Of a stretch of DNA of 64,000 bases, positions 24,598 through 33,901 are shown piece after piece (the stretch's first letter is position 1; the number at the start of each line of letters is the position of its first letter). Under the pieces are notes generated by a model that ran no database searches, was not told where the DNA came from, and saw only the letters and a program-made list of their open reading frames with translations. The DNA is from Haladaptatus paucihalophilus DX253 (GTDB lineage Archaea > Halobacteriota > Halobacteria > Halobacteriales > Haladaptataceae). The translations under genes and the position numbers were made by a program. The stretch lies in contig NZ_AQXI01000001.1 of assembly GCF_000376445.1 (NCBI RefSeq), forward strand, positions 714,962-778,961, read 5' to 3'.

Positions 24598-24870
24598 TTC
24601 GATGAGCAACCGGAAAATCGCCTTCACCAAATTCGAGTCCACCTCGAACTTCTCGGCGTTCTCGCCCGCCCGGTCCATCACGCGTTGTTCCTGTGACTCG
24701 TCCGTCGTCGGGATGTCTTGGGCCGACTTCACCTCCGCCACCGTGTCCGCGACGTAGGTCCGTCGGGCGATGAGTTCCACCAGTTCGCGGTCGATGGATT
24801 CGATTTCGTCGCGCAGTTCGTCGAGCGTCATATCGTTCGGGTTCCGTCTGTTTGCGTCGTCGTTAGCCAT
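24565..24870 (-). CDS. aroQ: Chorismate mutase (AroQ class)
   Basis: 101 aa all-helical monofunctional enzyme converting chorismate to prephenate for Phe and Tyr synthesis. Characteristic residues are in LRDEIESIDRELVELIARRTYVADTVAEVK and the later ARG/Glu helices (QEQRVMDRAGENAEKFEVDSNLV). It overlaps the shikimate kinase gene by 43 bases in a different frame, so the two are coupled. The last 11 codons are duplicated 533 bases downstream at the far end of an inserted cassette. Confidence 0.92.
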   Translation of the reverse strand: MANDDANRRNPNDMTLDELRDEIESIDRELVELIARRTYVADTVAEVKSAQDIPTTDESQEQRVMDRAGENAEKFEVDSNLVKAIFRLLIELNKVEQRENR

Positions 24871-25673
24871 GTCGTGCCCTCCAATGACTGCCAGCTTTTC
24901 CGTACGTCCTCTAAAACCTCTCGCCCGCCGACGGCGACGAAACTCGGGCCGGTTCCCGACAGCGAAACGCCCGCCACGTCCGGCAGAGCTTCCACCATGG
25001 GGTCGGCCGAAAACCCGAGCGCACCGCAGAAGGCGAAGCCGTTGACGGTCATCGCCCGGCCGTAGTCGCCGTCGAGCGCGAGTTCGGCCACCAGTTCGGC
25101 CATCGGCCCGACCTGCCGACACCGGGAGACGTCCGCGTCGGCGGAGAACGACCGCTCCGGCGGCGTCCACACCAGCACGTCCCAGTCCACCTCGTCGCGG
25201 GTGAGCAGTTCGTCCGTCGAGTTGTCGGTGACGGTGACGCCGCCGAGCATGCTCGCGCTGGCGTCGTCGAACGCACCGGTGACCGTCACGCCCACGTCGC
25301 GGGCCGCCTGCACGCCGATTCGGCAGGCGTCTTCCCGCCGCATCTCGATATCGAGCGCCGAAAGCGTCGCCAGCACCGTCGCGTTCGCGGCGGCGCTCGA
25401 ACTCTTCAGGCCGGAAGCCATCGGCACGTCGCTCTCGGTGCGGACCGTCGCGCCGAACGCCTCGTCTTCGACGTCGAGGACGAGTTCCGCACAGCGTTCG
25501 ATGAGTCGAGCGTCCGCGTCGGGAGCGTCGGCGATTTCGCCCCGTATCTCGCCGGAATCGTCCAGTTCGACCTCCGCGGTCGTCGAGATGGCGATGGCGA
25601 ACGCCGACCCGACACCGGTCGCCAGTGCGTTGAGTATCGTCCCGGCGGCGGGTGCTTTCGCGCGACCGTGCAT
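24828..25673 (-). CDS. aroK: Shikimate kinase, archaeal GHMP type
   Basis: 281 aa GHMP-superfamily kinase that phosphorylates shikimate in the aromatic amino acid pathway; archaea use this unrelated form instead of the bacterial P-loop kinase. The ATP loop is VPMASGLKSSSAAANA, and the third motif is LSGTGPSFVAVG. The start MHGRAKAPAAGTILNAL is typical. It is the first gene of the pair with chorismate mutase. Confidence 0.93.
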   Translation of the reverse strand: MHGRAKAPAAGTILNALATGVGSAFAIAISTTAEVELDDSGEIRGEIADAPDADARLIERCAELVLDVEDEAFGATVRTESDVPMASGLKSSSAAANATVLATLSALDIEMRREDACRIGVQAARDVGVTVTGAFDDASASMLGGVTVTDNSTDELLTRDEVDWDVLVWTPPERSFSADADVSRCRQVGPMAELVAELALDGDYGRAMTVNGFAFCGALGFSADPMVEALPDVAGVSLSGTGPSFVAVGGREVLEDVRKSWQSLEGTTWLTTTQTDGTRTI

Positions 25674-25731
25674 GGTCGGCCTTCGCGGGTATCCGTCTTG
25701 AGGATGGCGGTAGACGCAATACGTGATGCCG

Positions 25732-26802
25732 TCACGCGGCCGCGGACGATTCGGTCGGTTCGTCCGTCGGGTCCTCTAGTTCACCGACGATTTCCTCCAA
25801 TGCGTCGGTTGCGGTGATGAGGCCGACGACTTCTCCGTCCTCCATCACCAGCGCGAGTTCCTGATTTTCGGCCTGGAACTGGTCCACCACGTCGCTGATG
25901 GATGCGTCCGCCACGACGGTCGTCGGCGGGTGTGCCACCTCCTCGATGGTCGTCTCTCCCGACCGGAGCGCGTCGTCCGCGCCGTACAGCGCGGGCATGT
26001 AGACGTTCCCGTGGTACTCGGAGAGCGACTCGCCGACCAGCGGAAACCGCGTGTGCGGATTGTTCTTGGCGCGTTCGACGTTCTCGTCGAGGGACGCGGA
26101 CGTCGAGAGGGAGACGATGTCCTCGCGCGGAATCATGACGTCTCGAACCGGTATCTCGCCGATTGCGAGCGCGTTCAGGACCTCCCGATGGCGCTCGTCC
26201 GCGAGGTCGCCTCGTTCGAGGACGGAGCCGAGTTCCTGGTGGAGGTCGGCGCGGGTTTCGATGGCGTCCGCTTCCGCGTCCTTCCACGCGCCGGTGATTT
26301 CGACGCCGAACAGACGCAGCGTCCACTTCGCCACCCCGTCGCCGAGCGTGATTATCGGAGCGATGCCCCGATGGAACCAGTACAGCGGGGTCGCGCCGTA
26401 CCGACAGACGAACTTCGTGCGCTCGACGCCGAGGTACGTCGGCGTCTGTTCCCCGTGGGTCAGGTGGACGAGGTTGATGATGAGGAATCCGAGGAGCGCC
26501 CCCGCGCCGACCGACGCCAACCAGGTCCCCGCGAATATCGGCTCGAAGATGGCGGCCAGCGCCGGTTCGGCGACGATACCGACCGCGATGCTGGATGCGG
26601 TGATACCGACCTGACAGCTCGTGAGGTAGATTTCGAGGTTCTCCGTCATCTCCCACGCCCTCCGCAAGTCGGGCGAGTCGAACTCCGATTCGGAGTACTG
26701 GCGGACGCGGGTCAGCGCGAACTCGATGGCGACGAAGTACCCGTTCGCCAGTATCAACAGTAGTCCGGCGGCCAACCGCGCAGCTATCACCACGGTGTTC
26801 AT
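25732..26802 (-). CDS. CNNM/CorC-type membrane protein with CBS pair
   Basis: 356 aa. The N-terminal CNNM domain has three to four membrane segments (LLLILANGYFVAIEFALTRV, TSCQVGITASSIAVGI, GALLGFLIINLVHLTHGEQ). It is followed by a CBS pair (RDVMIPREDIVSLSTSASLDE and ISDVVDQFQAENQELALVMED). Relatives act in magnesium or other divalent ion transport. It has no C-terminal CorC_HlyC domain, so it is shorter than the typical 440 aa form. Confidence 0.88.
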   Translation of the reverse strand: MNTVVIAARLAAGLLLILANGYFVAIEFALTRVRQYSESEFDSPDLRRAWEMTENLEIYLTSCQVGITASSIAVGIVAEPALAAIFEPIFAGTWLASVGAGALLGFLIINLVHLTHGEQTPTYLGVERTKFVCRYGATPLYWFHRGIAPIITLGDGVAKWTLRLFGVEITGAWKDAEADAIETRADLHQELGSVLERGDLADERHREVLNALAIGEIPVRDVMIPREDIVSLSTSASLDENVERAKNNPHTRFPLVGESLSEYHGNVYMPALYGADDALRSGETTIEEVAHPPTTVVADASISDVVDQFQAENQELALVMEDGEVVGLITATDALEEIVGELEDPTDEPTESSAAA

Positions 26803-27075
26803 CGTCCGTGCGTAGCGGTTCCACTCATTTGATACTACTGGCTCGTTTCAAACCATCTTCCTATGATGGCGATTGGAAAATGAGATTTTCAAATAATATT
26901 GCGCCGATGTTTGTGTCCGTCAAGTTCATTGGTGGCATCAACCGTCCGTCGAGTCTCGGGCATTACGTCGAATCTCGGGTCGGTATGCTCTCCCGCGTGG
27001 GTCGTCCGACGGGGTGCGAACGAATCGTTGCGCCGGAACGGGGGTCTTTTCCCCGTCCCCGACAAACCGCCGGGT

Positions 27076-27510
27076 ATGAGTGTCCGCAACGACGTTTCCC
27101 CCGATACGCTCGGCGTCGAACTCACCGAGGACGGCATCGTCGTCGAATACACGGACGGCCGGGAGGTCTTCTACAACGGGATTCCGAAGAAGGTACAGGG
27201 GACGCTTCGAACGCAACCAGGAAAGCTGATTCAGGTGCTCGTCACCGACCCGACCGAGACGGAGGGCGTCATGACCTACGTCAACGACCGGGACACCCAC
27301 GACGAAATCCTGCAAGAGACGGGCGTCGGCCGAGTCATCCTCGAACCCGGCGAAGAGGAGGAACTGTTCCCCGGAGTGACGGTCCGGGCCGACGGCTACG
27401 CCGTCGAAGTCGAGGCCAGTCCGAAAATTGCACGCGGGCGAGTGTTCGTCTTCGAGGAGGACGAACTGGGCGAGCGCTCGTTCGAGTTCGTCGAGGACGA
27501 CGACGAATAA
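27076..27510 (+). CDS. Haloarchaeal conserved protein (DUF5796-like)
   Basis: 144 aa acidic protein beginning MSVRNDVSPDTLGVELTEDG and rich in beta strands, with IVVEYTDGREVFYNGIPKKV and a Val/Glu-rich C-terminus. I recognise it as a conserved haloarchaeal protein of unknown function. An upstream in-frame start is rejected because the extension is unlike haloarchaeal coding sequence. It overlaps the next gene by TAATG. Confidence 0.7.
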   Translation: MSVRNDVSPDTLGVELTEDGIVVEYTDGREVFYNGIPKKVQGTLRTQPGKLIQVLVTDPTETEGVMTYVNDRDTHDEILQETGVGRVILEPGEEEELFPGVTVRADGYAVEVEASPKIARGRVFVFEEDELGERSFEFVEDDDE

Positions 27511-27758
27511 TGCCGCTCGCAAAGCGCTGGCTGGAACTCGACAGGGGGACGGTCGCGCGGGCTCCGGAACGCTGGGCGATGTACGAACTGGGGACCGACG
27601 GCGAGGTACTGGAAATCGGCGTCGGCGTCCTCCGCGACGAGTTGAAAACCGCGCTCACGTACGGCGACGCCGAGCAGGTCCGTTGGGAGACGTGCCAATC
27701 GCGGGAAGGAGCGGAGGAGTTGGCCGCGGAACATCGGGAACGGGCAGGGCTGGACTGA
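27510..27758 (+). CDS. Small conserved haloarchaeal protein
   Basis: 82 aa, starting MPLAKRWLELDRGTVARAPE. Segments WAMYELGTDGEVLEIGVGVL and QVRWETCQSREGAEELAAEH recall a GIY-YIG-like layout but without obvious catalytic residues. Function unknown. Its ATG overlaps the stop codon of the preceding gene by one base, so the two are co-translated. Confidence 0.72.
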   Translation: MPLAKRWLELDRGTVARAPERWAMYELGTDGEVLEIGVGVLRDELKTALTYGDAEQVRWETCQSREGAEELAAEHRERAGLD

Positions 27759-27786
27759 GTAGTGGTTGACTGGTAGCCGCCGGAAC

Positions 27787-28701
27787 TCAGTTGACGAGCG
27801 GTGACGTCGGTTCCTCGTCCGCGTCCTTCCACTCGCCCAGTCCTTCGGGGTCGAGATGGATGTGGACGTCGCCCACGTCGTCGCGGGCGATGAGTGAGTC
27901 TCGGAGTTCGGTTTCGATGTCGTGAGCTTCGATGAACGTGTGGTCGGCCGCGACCTCGGCGTGGAACTCGATTTCGAGGACGGTTCCGGCGTGGTAGGCG
28001 GTGAAATCGTGTACACCGTGAACGTCGTCGTGGGAGAGCACTTCGTCCCGAATCTCTTCTCGGACGGGTTCCGGGGCGGCGGTGTCCACGAGGTAGTTGA
28101 CGTTCTCCCGCGAAATCTCCACGCCCTGGTGGATGACGAGCAGGCTGACCACTCCGCCCGCGAGCGGGTCGAGAACCGGGAACCCGACGGCCATTCCGGC
28201 GACGCCGACCATCGCCGCGAGCGTGGTGTAGAGGTCGTTTTTGCTGTCGGCGGCGAGCGCGGCGAGGCCGGACGACCCCACGTTTCGGTTGACGCGTTTG
28301 GTGTACCAGTAACAGAAGGCGCGGTCGAAAAAGGCGAAGGCGAGTCCCCCAGCGAGGGCGATGCTGTAGGTTGCCTCCGGCGCGGAGCGAATCGTTTGTC
28401 CAGCGTCGTACAGCAGTTTCAGGCCGAGCAGGACGAGCGTCCCGCCGACGAACAGGGCGGTCAGCGGTTCGACCCGCTCGTGTCCGTGCGGGTGGTTCGA
28501 GTCGGGTCCGTGAAAGGAGAGACGTCCCCAGACGAGGACGACCGCACTCGCCAACAGGTCGGCCACCGAGTGGGCGGCGTCGGCGACGAGCGCGAGGCTT
28601 CCGAACGCGAGTCCGAGTCCCCCCTCCACCACGATTTTGAGGACGTTCGTCACCACGTTGGCCCACGACGCCTTGAGGAATTCGCTCCGGTGGTCGGCCA
28701 T
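27787..28701 (-). CDS. Cation diffusion facilitator (zinc/manganese/iron efflux)
   Basis: 304 aa CDF transporter. The metal-site motifs are ADAAHSVADLL in TM2 and AADSKNDLYTT in TM5, with six membrane segments, a His-containing loop (SNHPHGHE) and a cytoplasmic C-terminal domain with HIHLDPEG. It exports divalent cations by proton exchange. The start at 28701 (MADHRSEFLKAS) is set by a TATA element 28 bases upstream; a longer reading adds an implausible leader. Confidence 0.92.
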   Translation of the reverse strand: MADHRSEFLKASWANVVTNVLKIVVEGGLGLAFGSLALVADAAHSVADLLASAVVLVWGRLSFHGPDSNHPHGHERVEPLTALFVGGTLVLLGLKLLYDAGQTIRSAPEATYSIALAGGLAFAFFDRAFCYWYTKRVNRNVGSSGLAALAADSKNDLYTTLAAMVGVAGMAVGFPVLDPLAGGVVSLLVIHQGVEISRENVNYLVDTAAPEPVREEIRDEVLSHDDVHGVHDFTAYHAGTVLEIEFHAEVAADHTFIEAHDIETELRDSLIARDDVGDVHIHLDPEGLGEWKDADEEPTSPLVN

Positions 28702-28724
28702 TCGTTCCTTCGTGGAACGCCCGT

Positions 28725-28733
28725 GGTTAAGAA
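28725..28733 (-). promoter_or_regulatory. TATA element for the CDF gene
   Basis: TTCTTAACC (minus strand) centred 28 bases before the ATG at 28701, next to an AT-rich stretch. Confidence 0.65.
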
Positions 28734-28818
28734 TATATGGATTAGAGTTGACAAATATCGGTTTTAGAGTGAGTCTAAAACACACGGTAATCGGTTACAC
28801 GGTGACTCGGACGCAACA

Positions 28819-28965
28819 TCACGTAATTCGGCGCGACATCACCACCACGCCGAGGACGATGAGTCCGATTCCCCAATAGAGCGAATCGTACGGTAGCACC
28901 TTCAGGAGGAGCGTGACGACGCCGGACGTGAACAGCGACCAGCCGATTGTGGTATCGTACCCCAT
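28819..28965 (-). CDS. 48-residue two-helix membrane protein
   Basis: Starts MGYDTTIGWSLFTSGVVTLL and has two hydrophobic segments and a basic end (MSRRIT). The start is fixed by a TATA element 27 bases upstream (28988-28996); the 31-residue in-frame extension is rejected. Family unknown; small membrane proteins of this form are frequent in haloarchaea. Confidence 0.75.
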   Translation of the reverse strand: MGYDTTIGWSLFTSGVVTLLLKVLPYDSLYWGIGLIVLGVVVMSRRIT

Positions 28966-28987
28966 AGTACGTTCCCGACTGCCACTC

Positions 28988-28996
28988 GGTTTAAGC
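28988..28996 (-). promoter_or_regulatory. TATA element for the 48-residue membrane protein
   Basis: GCTTAAACC (minus strand) centred 27 bases before the ATG at 28965. Confidence 0.65.
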
Positions 28997-29106
28997 TGTC
29001 GGCAGTGGTGAACGTCCGCGTGGCAATCGACGCGCGTTCGTCGCCGTTTGCCCGCCATTATCCGTCCACCGATGCCGCCGTCACCTGCTCCCGTTCGTCG
29101 TGTCCG

Positions 29107-29241
29107 CTACTGGATGTAGCTCGGGTCCTCCGCGTCGCAGTGTTCCTCGTGCTGTTCCGCGTCGCTCCGGTCGTCGAACATCAGTCCGCACTGCTCGCAC
29201 TGGTACCATGTCGCATCGTCGCGCTCGGTTCGAGCAACCAT
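29107..29241 (-). CDS. Small C2H2-type zinc-finger protein
   Basis: 44 aa with a single finger: CEQCG, then HEEHC (CxxC...HxxHC) in YQCEQCGLMFDDRSDAEQHEE. It matches a widespread short haloarchaeal family (I believe DUF7128). The start MVARTERDD at 29241 is chosen by family length. Likely a nucleic acid or protein-binding regulator. It is divergent from cdc48. Confidence 0.8.
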   Translation of the reverse strand: MVARTERDDATWYQCEQCGLMFDDRSDAEQHEEHCDAEDPSYIQ

Positions 29242-29318
29242 AATTGAACAATCGGCAGCATCGGACAAAGGGGTTTCTCCGGGAAACCCTGAAGACGGTG
29301 GGGTGACGAGTAGGGAAT

Positions 29319-31460
29319 ATGACGAATACACCGACGGTTACGCTTACCGTCCGGGGTGCGGAAAAGCGCGACGGCGGGCGGGGTATCGCCCGAATCGCCG
29401 ACGAGGCCCGACAGCAACTCGGCGTGCTGAGCGGCGATACGGTCGCCGTCGAGGGGAACGGAACGACGGTCGTCAAGGTGTGGCCCGCCGCGAGCACGGT
29501 GCCGGAAAACACCATCCAAATCGACGCCGAAACGCGGACGAACGCGGGCGTCAGAATCGGCGACGAGGTTTCCGTTCGTCCCATCTCCGTCTCCGACGCG
29601 GACTCCATCACGGTCGTCCCGAAGGCGAACTTCTCGCTCGACGACGTTGACACGCTGGAGCGGGCGGTGAAGCGGGAACTGCTGGACCGTCCGGTTCAGT
29701 CCGGTGAGCGCGCGCGAATCGAGCGACTCGGCGACGCGGGACTATTCGTCGTCACGCGGACGAATCCCGGTGGAACCGTCCGCGTGACGAACGACACGAA
29801 CGTGAAAGTCTCCCTCTCGGATATGGTCGAATCCGTCTCCACATCCTCCACCGACGCCGACGATTCGACCGACGTCACCGGCGCGGCGTACGAGGACATC
29901 GGCGGACTGGACGATGAACTCCGGCGGGTCCGCGAGATGGTCGAACTGCCGCTCTCGAACCCCGAACTCTTCCGCCGGTTGGGTATCGACCCGCCGAAGG
30001 GCGTGTTGCTCTACGGCCCGCCCGGAACCGGAAAAACCCTCATCGCCAAGGCGGTCGCCAACGAGGTGAACGCCCACTTCGTCTCCGTCTCCGGCCCGGA
30101 AGTGATGAGCAAGTACAAGGGAGAAAGCGAGGAACGCCTCCGCGAAATCTTCACCGAAGCGAACGAGAACGCCCCCGCCATCATCTTCTTCGACGAGGTG
30201 GACAGCCTCGGCGGGAAGCGCGACGAGGAAAGCGACATGGAGAACCGACTCGTCGCCCAGATGCTGTCACTGATGGACGGGTTGGAGTCCCGCGGGGAAG
30301 TCGTCGTCATCGGCGCGACGAACCGCGTGGACGCCATCGACCCGGCGCTCCGGCGCGGCGGGCGCTTCGACCGCGAAATCGAAATCGGCGCGCCCGACGA
30401 GGGCGGCCGCCGCGAAATCCTCGAAGTCCACACCCGCGGGATGCCGCTCGCCGACGACGTGGCGGTCGAACGACTCGCCGCGACGACTCACGGGTTCGTC
30501 GGTGCCGACCTCCACACGCTCGTCACGGAGGCGGCGATGGCGGCGCTCCGGCGCGCGCGCGACGACGGCGCGGACGACGACGCGTTGCTCTCCGTCGAGG
30601 TGACGCGGGGGGACTTCAACACCGCGCTGGCGAGCGTCGAACCGTCCGCGATGCGCGAGTTCGTCGCCGAAGCACCGGACATCTCCTTCGAGGACGTTGG
30701 GGGACTGAACGACGCGAAGCAGACGCTCATCGAGGCCGTCGAGTGGCCGCTCTCGTACTCGAATCTGTTCGAAGCGACGCGGACGGAACCGCCGAGCGGC
30801 GTCCTCCTCTACGGCCCGCCCGGAACCGGGAAGACGCTCCTCGCCCGCGCGCTCGCTGGCGAGAGCGACGTGAACTTCGTCTCCGTCGCCGGACCGGAAC
30901 TGCTGGACCGGTACGTCGGCGAGAGCGAGAAGTCAGTTCGGGAGGTGTTCGACCGGGCGCGACAGGCCTCCCCCGCCATCATCTTCTTCGACGAAATCGA
31001 CGCGCTCGCGTCCCAGCGGGGCGAGTCCCACGAAGTCACCGAACGGGTCGTCTCGCAACTGCTGACCGAACTCGACGGCCTGACCGAGAATCCGAACCTC
31101 GTCGTCCTCGCGGCGACGAACCGCCGCGAGGCCATCGACCCCGCGCTCCTCCGTCCCGGGCGACTCGAATCCCACATCGAGATTCCGGCCCCCGGCGAGG
31201 AGGGTCGTCGCAAAATCCTGTCCGTCCACGCGGGCGACAAACCCCTCGCCGACGACATCGACCTCGATTGGTTGGCGACGGAACTGGAGGGGTACACCGG
31301 TGCCGACATCGAGGCGCTCGTCCGCGCCGCGTCGATGCGCGCCATCCGCGAAGCGGCCGACGAGTTGACGCCCGAGGAAGCCAACGAGCGCGCTGACGAA
31401 ATCGTCATCGAGCAGCGCCACTTCGATGCCGCCCGTGAGTTCGTTCAGCCGACGCTATAG
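29319..31460 (+). CDS. CDC48/VCP-type AAA+ ATPase
   Basis: 713 aa unfoldase with N-domain (double-psi barrel, residues about 5-180) and two AAA modules. Walker A motifs GPPGTGKT are near 233 and 500; Walker B motifs are IIFFDEVD and IIFFDEID; arginine-finger regions ATNRVDAIDPALRRGGRFDR and ATNRREAIDPALLRPGRLES are both present. It extracts or unfolds proteins, probably for the proteasome (psmB lies at 52.6 kb). The acidic linker at 187-196 is Ser/Thr/Asp-rich. Single gene, convergent with the HTTM gene. Confidence 0.96.
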   Translation: MTNTPTVTLTVRGAEKRDGGRGIARIADEARQQLGVLSGDTVAVEGNGTTVVKVWPAASTVPENTIQIDAETRTNAGVRIGDEVSVRPISVSDADSITVVPKANFSLDDVDTLERAVKRELLDRPVQSGERARIERLGDAGLFVVTRTNPGGTVRVTNDTNVKVSLSDMVESVSTSSTDADDSTDVTGAAYEDIGGLDDELRRVREMVELPLSNPELFRRLGIDPPKGVLLYGPPGTGKTLIAKAVANEVNAHFVSVSGPEVMSKYKGESEERLREIFTEANENAPAIIFFDEVDSLGGKRDEESDMENRLVAQMLSLMDGLESRGEVVVIGATNRVDAIDPALRRGGRFDREIEIGAPDEGGRREILEVHTRGMPLADDVAVERLAATTHGFVGADLHTLVTEAAMAALRRARDDGADDDALLSVEVTRGDFNTALASVEPSAMREFVAEAPDISFEDVGGLNDAKQTLIEAVEWPLSYSNLFEATRTEPPSGVLLYGPPGTGKTLLARALAGESDVNFVSVAGPELLDRYVGESEKSVREVFDRARQASPAIIFFDEIDALASQRGESHEVTERVVSQLLTELDGLTENPNLVVLAATNRREAIDPALLRPGRLESHIEIPAPGEEGRRKILSVHAGDKPLADDIDLDWLATELEGYTGADIEALVRAASMRAIREAADELTPEEANERADEIVIEQRHFDAAREFVQPTL

Positions 31461-31467
31461 TCAGATA

Positions 31468-32973
31468 TTACGTCGTATCTCGGTTTCGAGTACTACACGA
31501 GCGATTCGTGATTTCTACCCGTTCGGTCGGCTCCGGGCCGTCGAGCCTCGTCGGTTGCCGAACGTAGTAGACGGAGACGTTCGTCAGGTCATCGTCGTGC
31601 GTTTCGTTCCAACGTTGACAGACGTACTTGGCGAACGCCGGTCGAAGCGTCCCGTAGTCGCGCCGCTGGAGGTCGAGGAGATATACCAGCCACCGATGAC
31701 TGGGGAATCCGAGCCCCTCATCGGACGGGCGGTCCCAACGAACGGCACCCCGATGAAACGCGTCCACTTCCCGCCCTGATTCGAGTCGCCCGGGAACGAC
31801 GTACCACCCGTCGGTTCCTCGCGGTTCGGGTGCGAACATGCTCCAGCGATGTTCGGCCGGATTCACCGTATCCTCTACCTGTTCTGGCGTTCGGACGTAC
31901 CCGAGTGTCGCGGCGTTCCAGACGAGGACGAACACGAGAAGGAATGTCAAAATAAGCGGTGTGATTCGTTCTATTCCCTGACGGACGTCATTCAGAACCT
32001 TCGGCGTCCGAGGGTGAGGAAAGGCACGTTCACACCAACTCATCCGACGTGCCTCGTCGCGTGCCCCCACGACCGGTTCGACGAACCGGTCCACGGAATC
32101 CCAGACGACGCTCGGGAGAAACGGAAGCAGTGCCGTGATAGAAATCAACGGAAAGAGACCGAGATGCATGGTGAGAAACATTCCAAAGTGCATCCCGATG
32201 AATAGCGATGCGAACGCCGCCCGCGACCAGCCAGTCAGGAGTATCAGGAGCGCCGACGTCACGATCATCGTGAACCAGAACTTGTCGAAGACGTGAAGAA
32301 TCGTCGGATACCGGGCCAAAGCGTCCCCGACGAACGTGGTGAGATTGTGGAGACTGAACACGTACTCCACCGCAACGCCGCGCGTCCACAACTCGCCGCG
32401 GAGTTTGAACAGCGCATTCGCGGTGTAGATAACGACGACCTGAACCAACAACCCGGCGGACGCGAGGCTCACAACTCGCTCGTCGTGGCCCTCGTCGTAC
32501 AGCGAATCGACGGAGCAGCGTTCACCCAACGGTAAGAAGATACCCCACAGAAGCAATCGCCGAAGCAAGGAATCTCCAGCGTTCAGGAGGACTGGATTTC
32601 GAGCATGTAACGACACGAGGAGAACGAACGAAATCGCCGTCGAAACCCTCGTTCGATAGCCGACGAGAAGCAACAGAGCGAAGATGGCGGCAACGATAAA
32701 CAAGACCGCTTGAAACCACGCCGCTCCCGAAATCGTGTGGATCGAAAGGTGAGAAAGCCCGGGGAACCGCGTTTCGAGAACCGAGCGGGGTAAAACACCG
32801 GAGTCTGTGTAGAAAACAGCGAGGTCGCGCGACCGGAGAACCAGATCGGAGAGCAACAAGAAGCCCAGGAATATCCGGAAGGTTGCCAACGCTCGTGTGT
32901 CGATTTCAAACCGACGGGCGAGAGCAGTGCGACCCCGTTCACCAATATTTGTCGCGGTCGCGAACATATCCAT
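31468..32973 (-). CDS. HTTM-domain membrane protein
   Basis: 501 aa polytopic protein with the HTTM (vitamin-K-dependent carboxylase-like) architecture: FRIFLGFLLLSDLVLRSRDL, TDSGVLPRSVLE, AAIFALLLLVGYRTR, then several more helices and NPAEHRWSMFAPEPRGTDGW in the extracytoplasmic C-terminal part. Haloarchaeal HTTM proteins are common; substrate and reaction are unknown. Two in-frame ATGs (32973 and 32967) are possible. The upstream DNA is very AT-rich. Codon use is less GC-biased than the neighbours, which may reflect transfer. Confidence 0.85.
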   Translation of the reverse strand: MDMFATATNIGERGRTALARRFEIDTRALATFRIFLGFLLLSDLVLRSRDLAVFYTDSGVLPRSVLETRFPGLSHLSIHTISGAAWFQAVLFIVAAIFALLLLVGYRTRVSTAISFVLLVSLHARNPVLLNAGDSLLRRLLLWGIFLPLGERCSVDSLYDEGHDERVVSLASAGLLVQVVVIYTANALFKLRGELWTRGVAVEYVFSLHNLTTFVGDALARYPTILHVFDKFWFTMIVTSALLILLTGWSRAAFASLFIGMHFGMFLTMHLGLFPLISITALLPFLPSVVWDSVDRFVEPVVGARDEARRMSWCERAFPHPRTPKVLNDVRQGIERITPLILTFLLVFVLVWNAATLGYVRTPEQVEDTVNPAEHRWSMFAPEPRGTDGWYVVPGRLESGREVDAFHRGAVRWDRPSDEGLGFPSHRWLVYLLDLQRRDYGTLRPAFAKYVCQRWNETHDDDLTNVSVYYVRQPTRLDGPEPTERVEITNRSCSTRNRDTT

Positions 32974-33098
32974 GTCCGCGAATATTTTTAATATTATATA
33001 AGTCTTCTATATTTCATATAAACTAACGTCGTATACCCTATCCAAATCGGTGTCACTCATCCCCTTTGACCTACAATCTCCACAAACGACCTCGTAAC

Positions 33099-33740
33099 TC
33101 ATTCCTCAAGCGTCACGTCGAACGTCCGTCGTATCGCCGCACACTGCATCGACAGCGGCATGCTCGGTTGGACCGACGCGCCGCTGGTTCCGTTCCCGTC
33201 CTCGGCGTGTTTCGCCGCCAGTTCGGGCGTACAGGGGAGGTGGACGAAGCCCATCGGAACGTCGCGGTTCTCGCGCTCCAGATACGCCCGCGTCGAGTAG
33301 AGGGCGTTGTTGCAGAGGTGCGTCCCGGCGGTGTTCGAGACGTGAGCCGGAATCCCGGCGTCGAGCAGGGATTCGACGACGGACACGACGGGCAGCGTGG
33401 CGAAGTAGCCCGCCGCCTCGCCGCCGCGGATTCGCTCGTTTCGCGGCTCCGCGCCCGCGTTGTCCGGCGTGCTCCCCGAGTCGTTGACGTTGATACCCAC
33501 GCGCTCGACGCTGATTCCCGCCCGTCCCGCCGCGAGACCGGTGGCGACGATTGCGGTCGGGTCGTGGGTTTCGATGTGGTCCCGCATCGCTTCGAACGCC
33601 GCGTCGAACTCGACCGGGAGGACTTCCCCGACGATTTCGTGGCCGCCGAGTTCCTCGCCGTCGAGTTCGCGCGCCACCATCTCGCTCGGGTTTTCGTCGT
33701 CGTCGCCGAAGGGTTCGTAGCCCGTCAGGAGCAGCGTCAT
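33099..33740 (-). CDS. pcp: Pyroglutamyl-peptidase I
   Basis: 213 aa cysteine peptidase that removes N-terminal pyroglutamate. The opening LLTGYEPFGDDDENPS is the family hallmark. The catalytic triad is visible as Glu79 (ISVER), Cys143 (THLCNNAL) and His167 (FVHLPC). The start MTLLLTGYEPF at 33740 is clear; the longer in-frame extension overlaps the next gene and is rejected. Cytoplasmic, apparently monocistronic. Confidence 0.94.
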   Translation of the reverse strand: MTLLLTGYEPFGDDDENPSEMVARELDGEELGGHEIVGEVLPVEFDAAFEAMRDHIETHDPTAIVATGLAAGRAGISVERVGINVNDSGSTPDNAGAEPRNERIRGGEAAGYFATLPVVSVVESLLDAGIPAHVSNTAGTHLCNNALYSTRAYLERENRDVPMGFVHLPCTPELAAKHAEDGNGTSGASVQPSMPLSMQCAAIRRTFDVTLEE

Positions 33741-33901
33741 GCACGGACGATTTCGGCGCGGCGGCTTAGTTGATGGTGTCGCGGAAAGGCGGACGGATTG
33801 GGTCGGATATCTCGACGAACATCGCGCCGAAACCACGAGGGGACCGGGATGGCGCGTAAAATCGTGACCCGTGTGAAGTCGTGTGGCTCCGACGCCGACC
33901 G

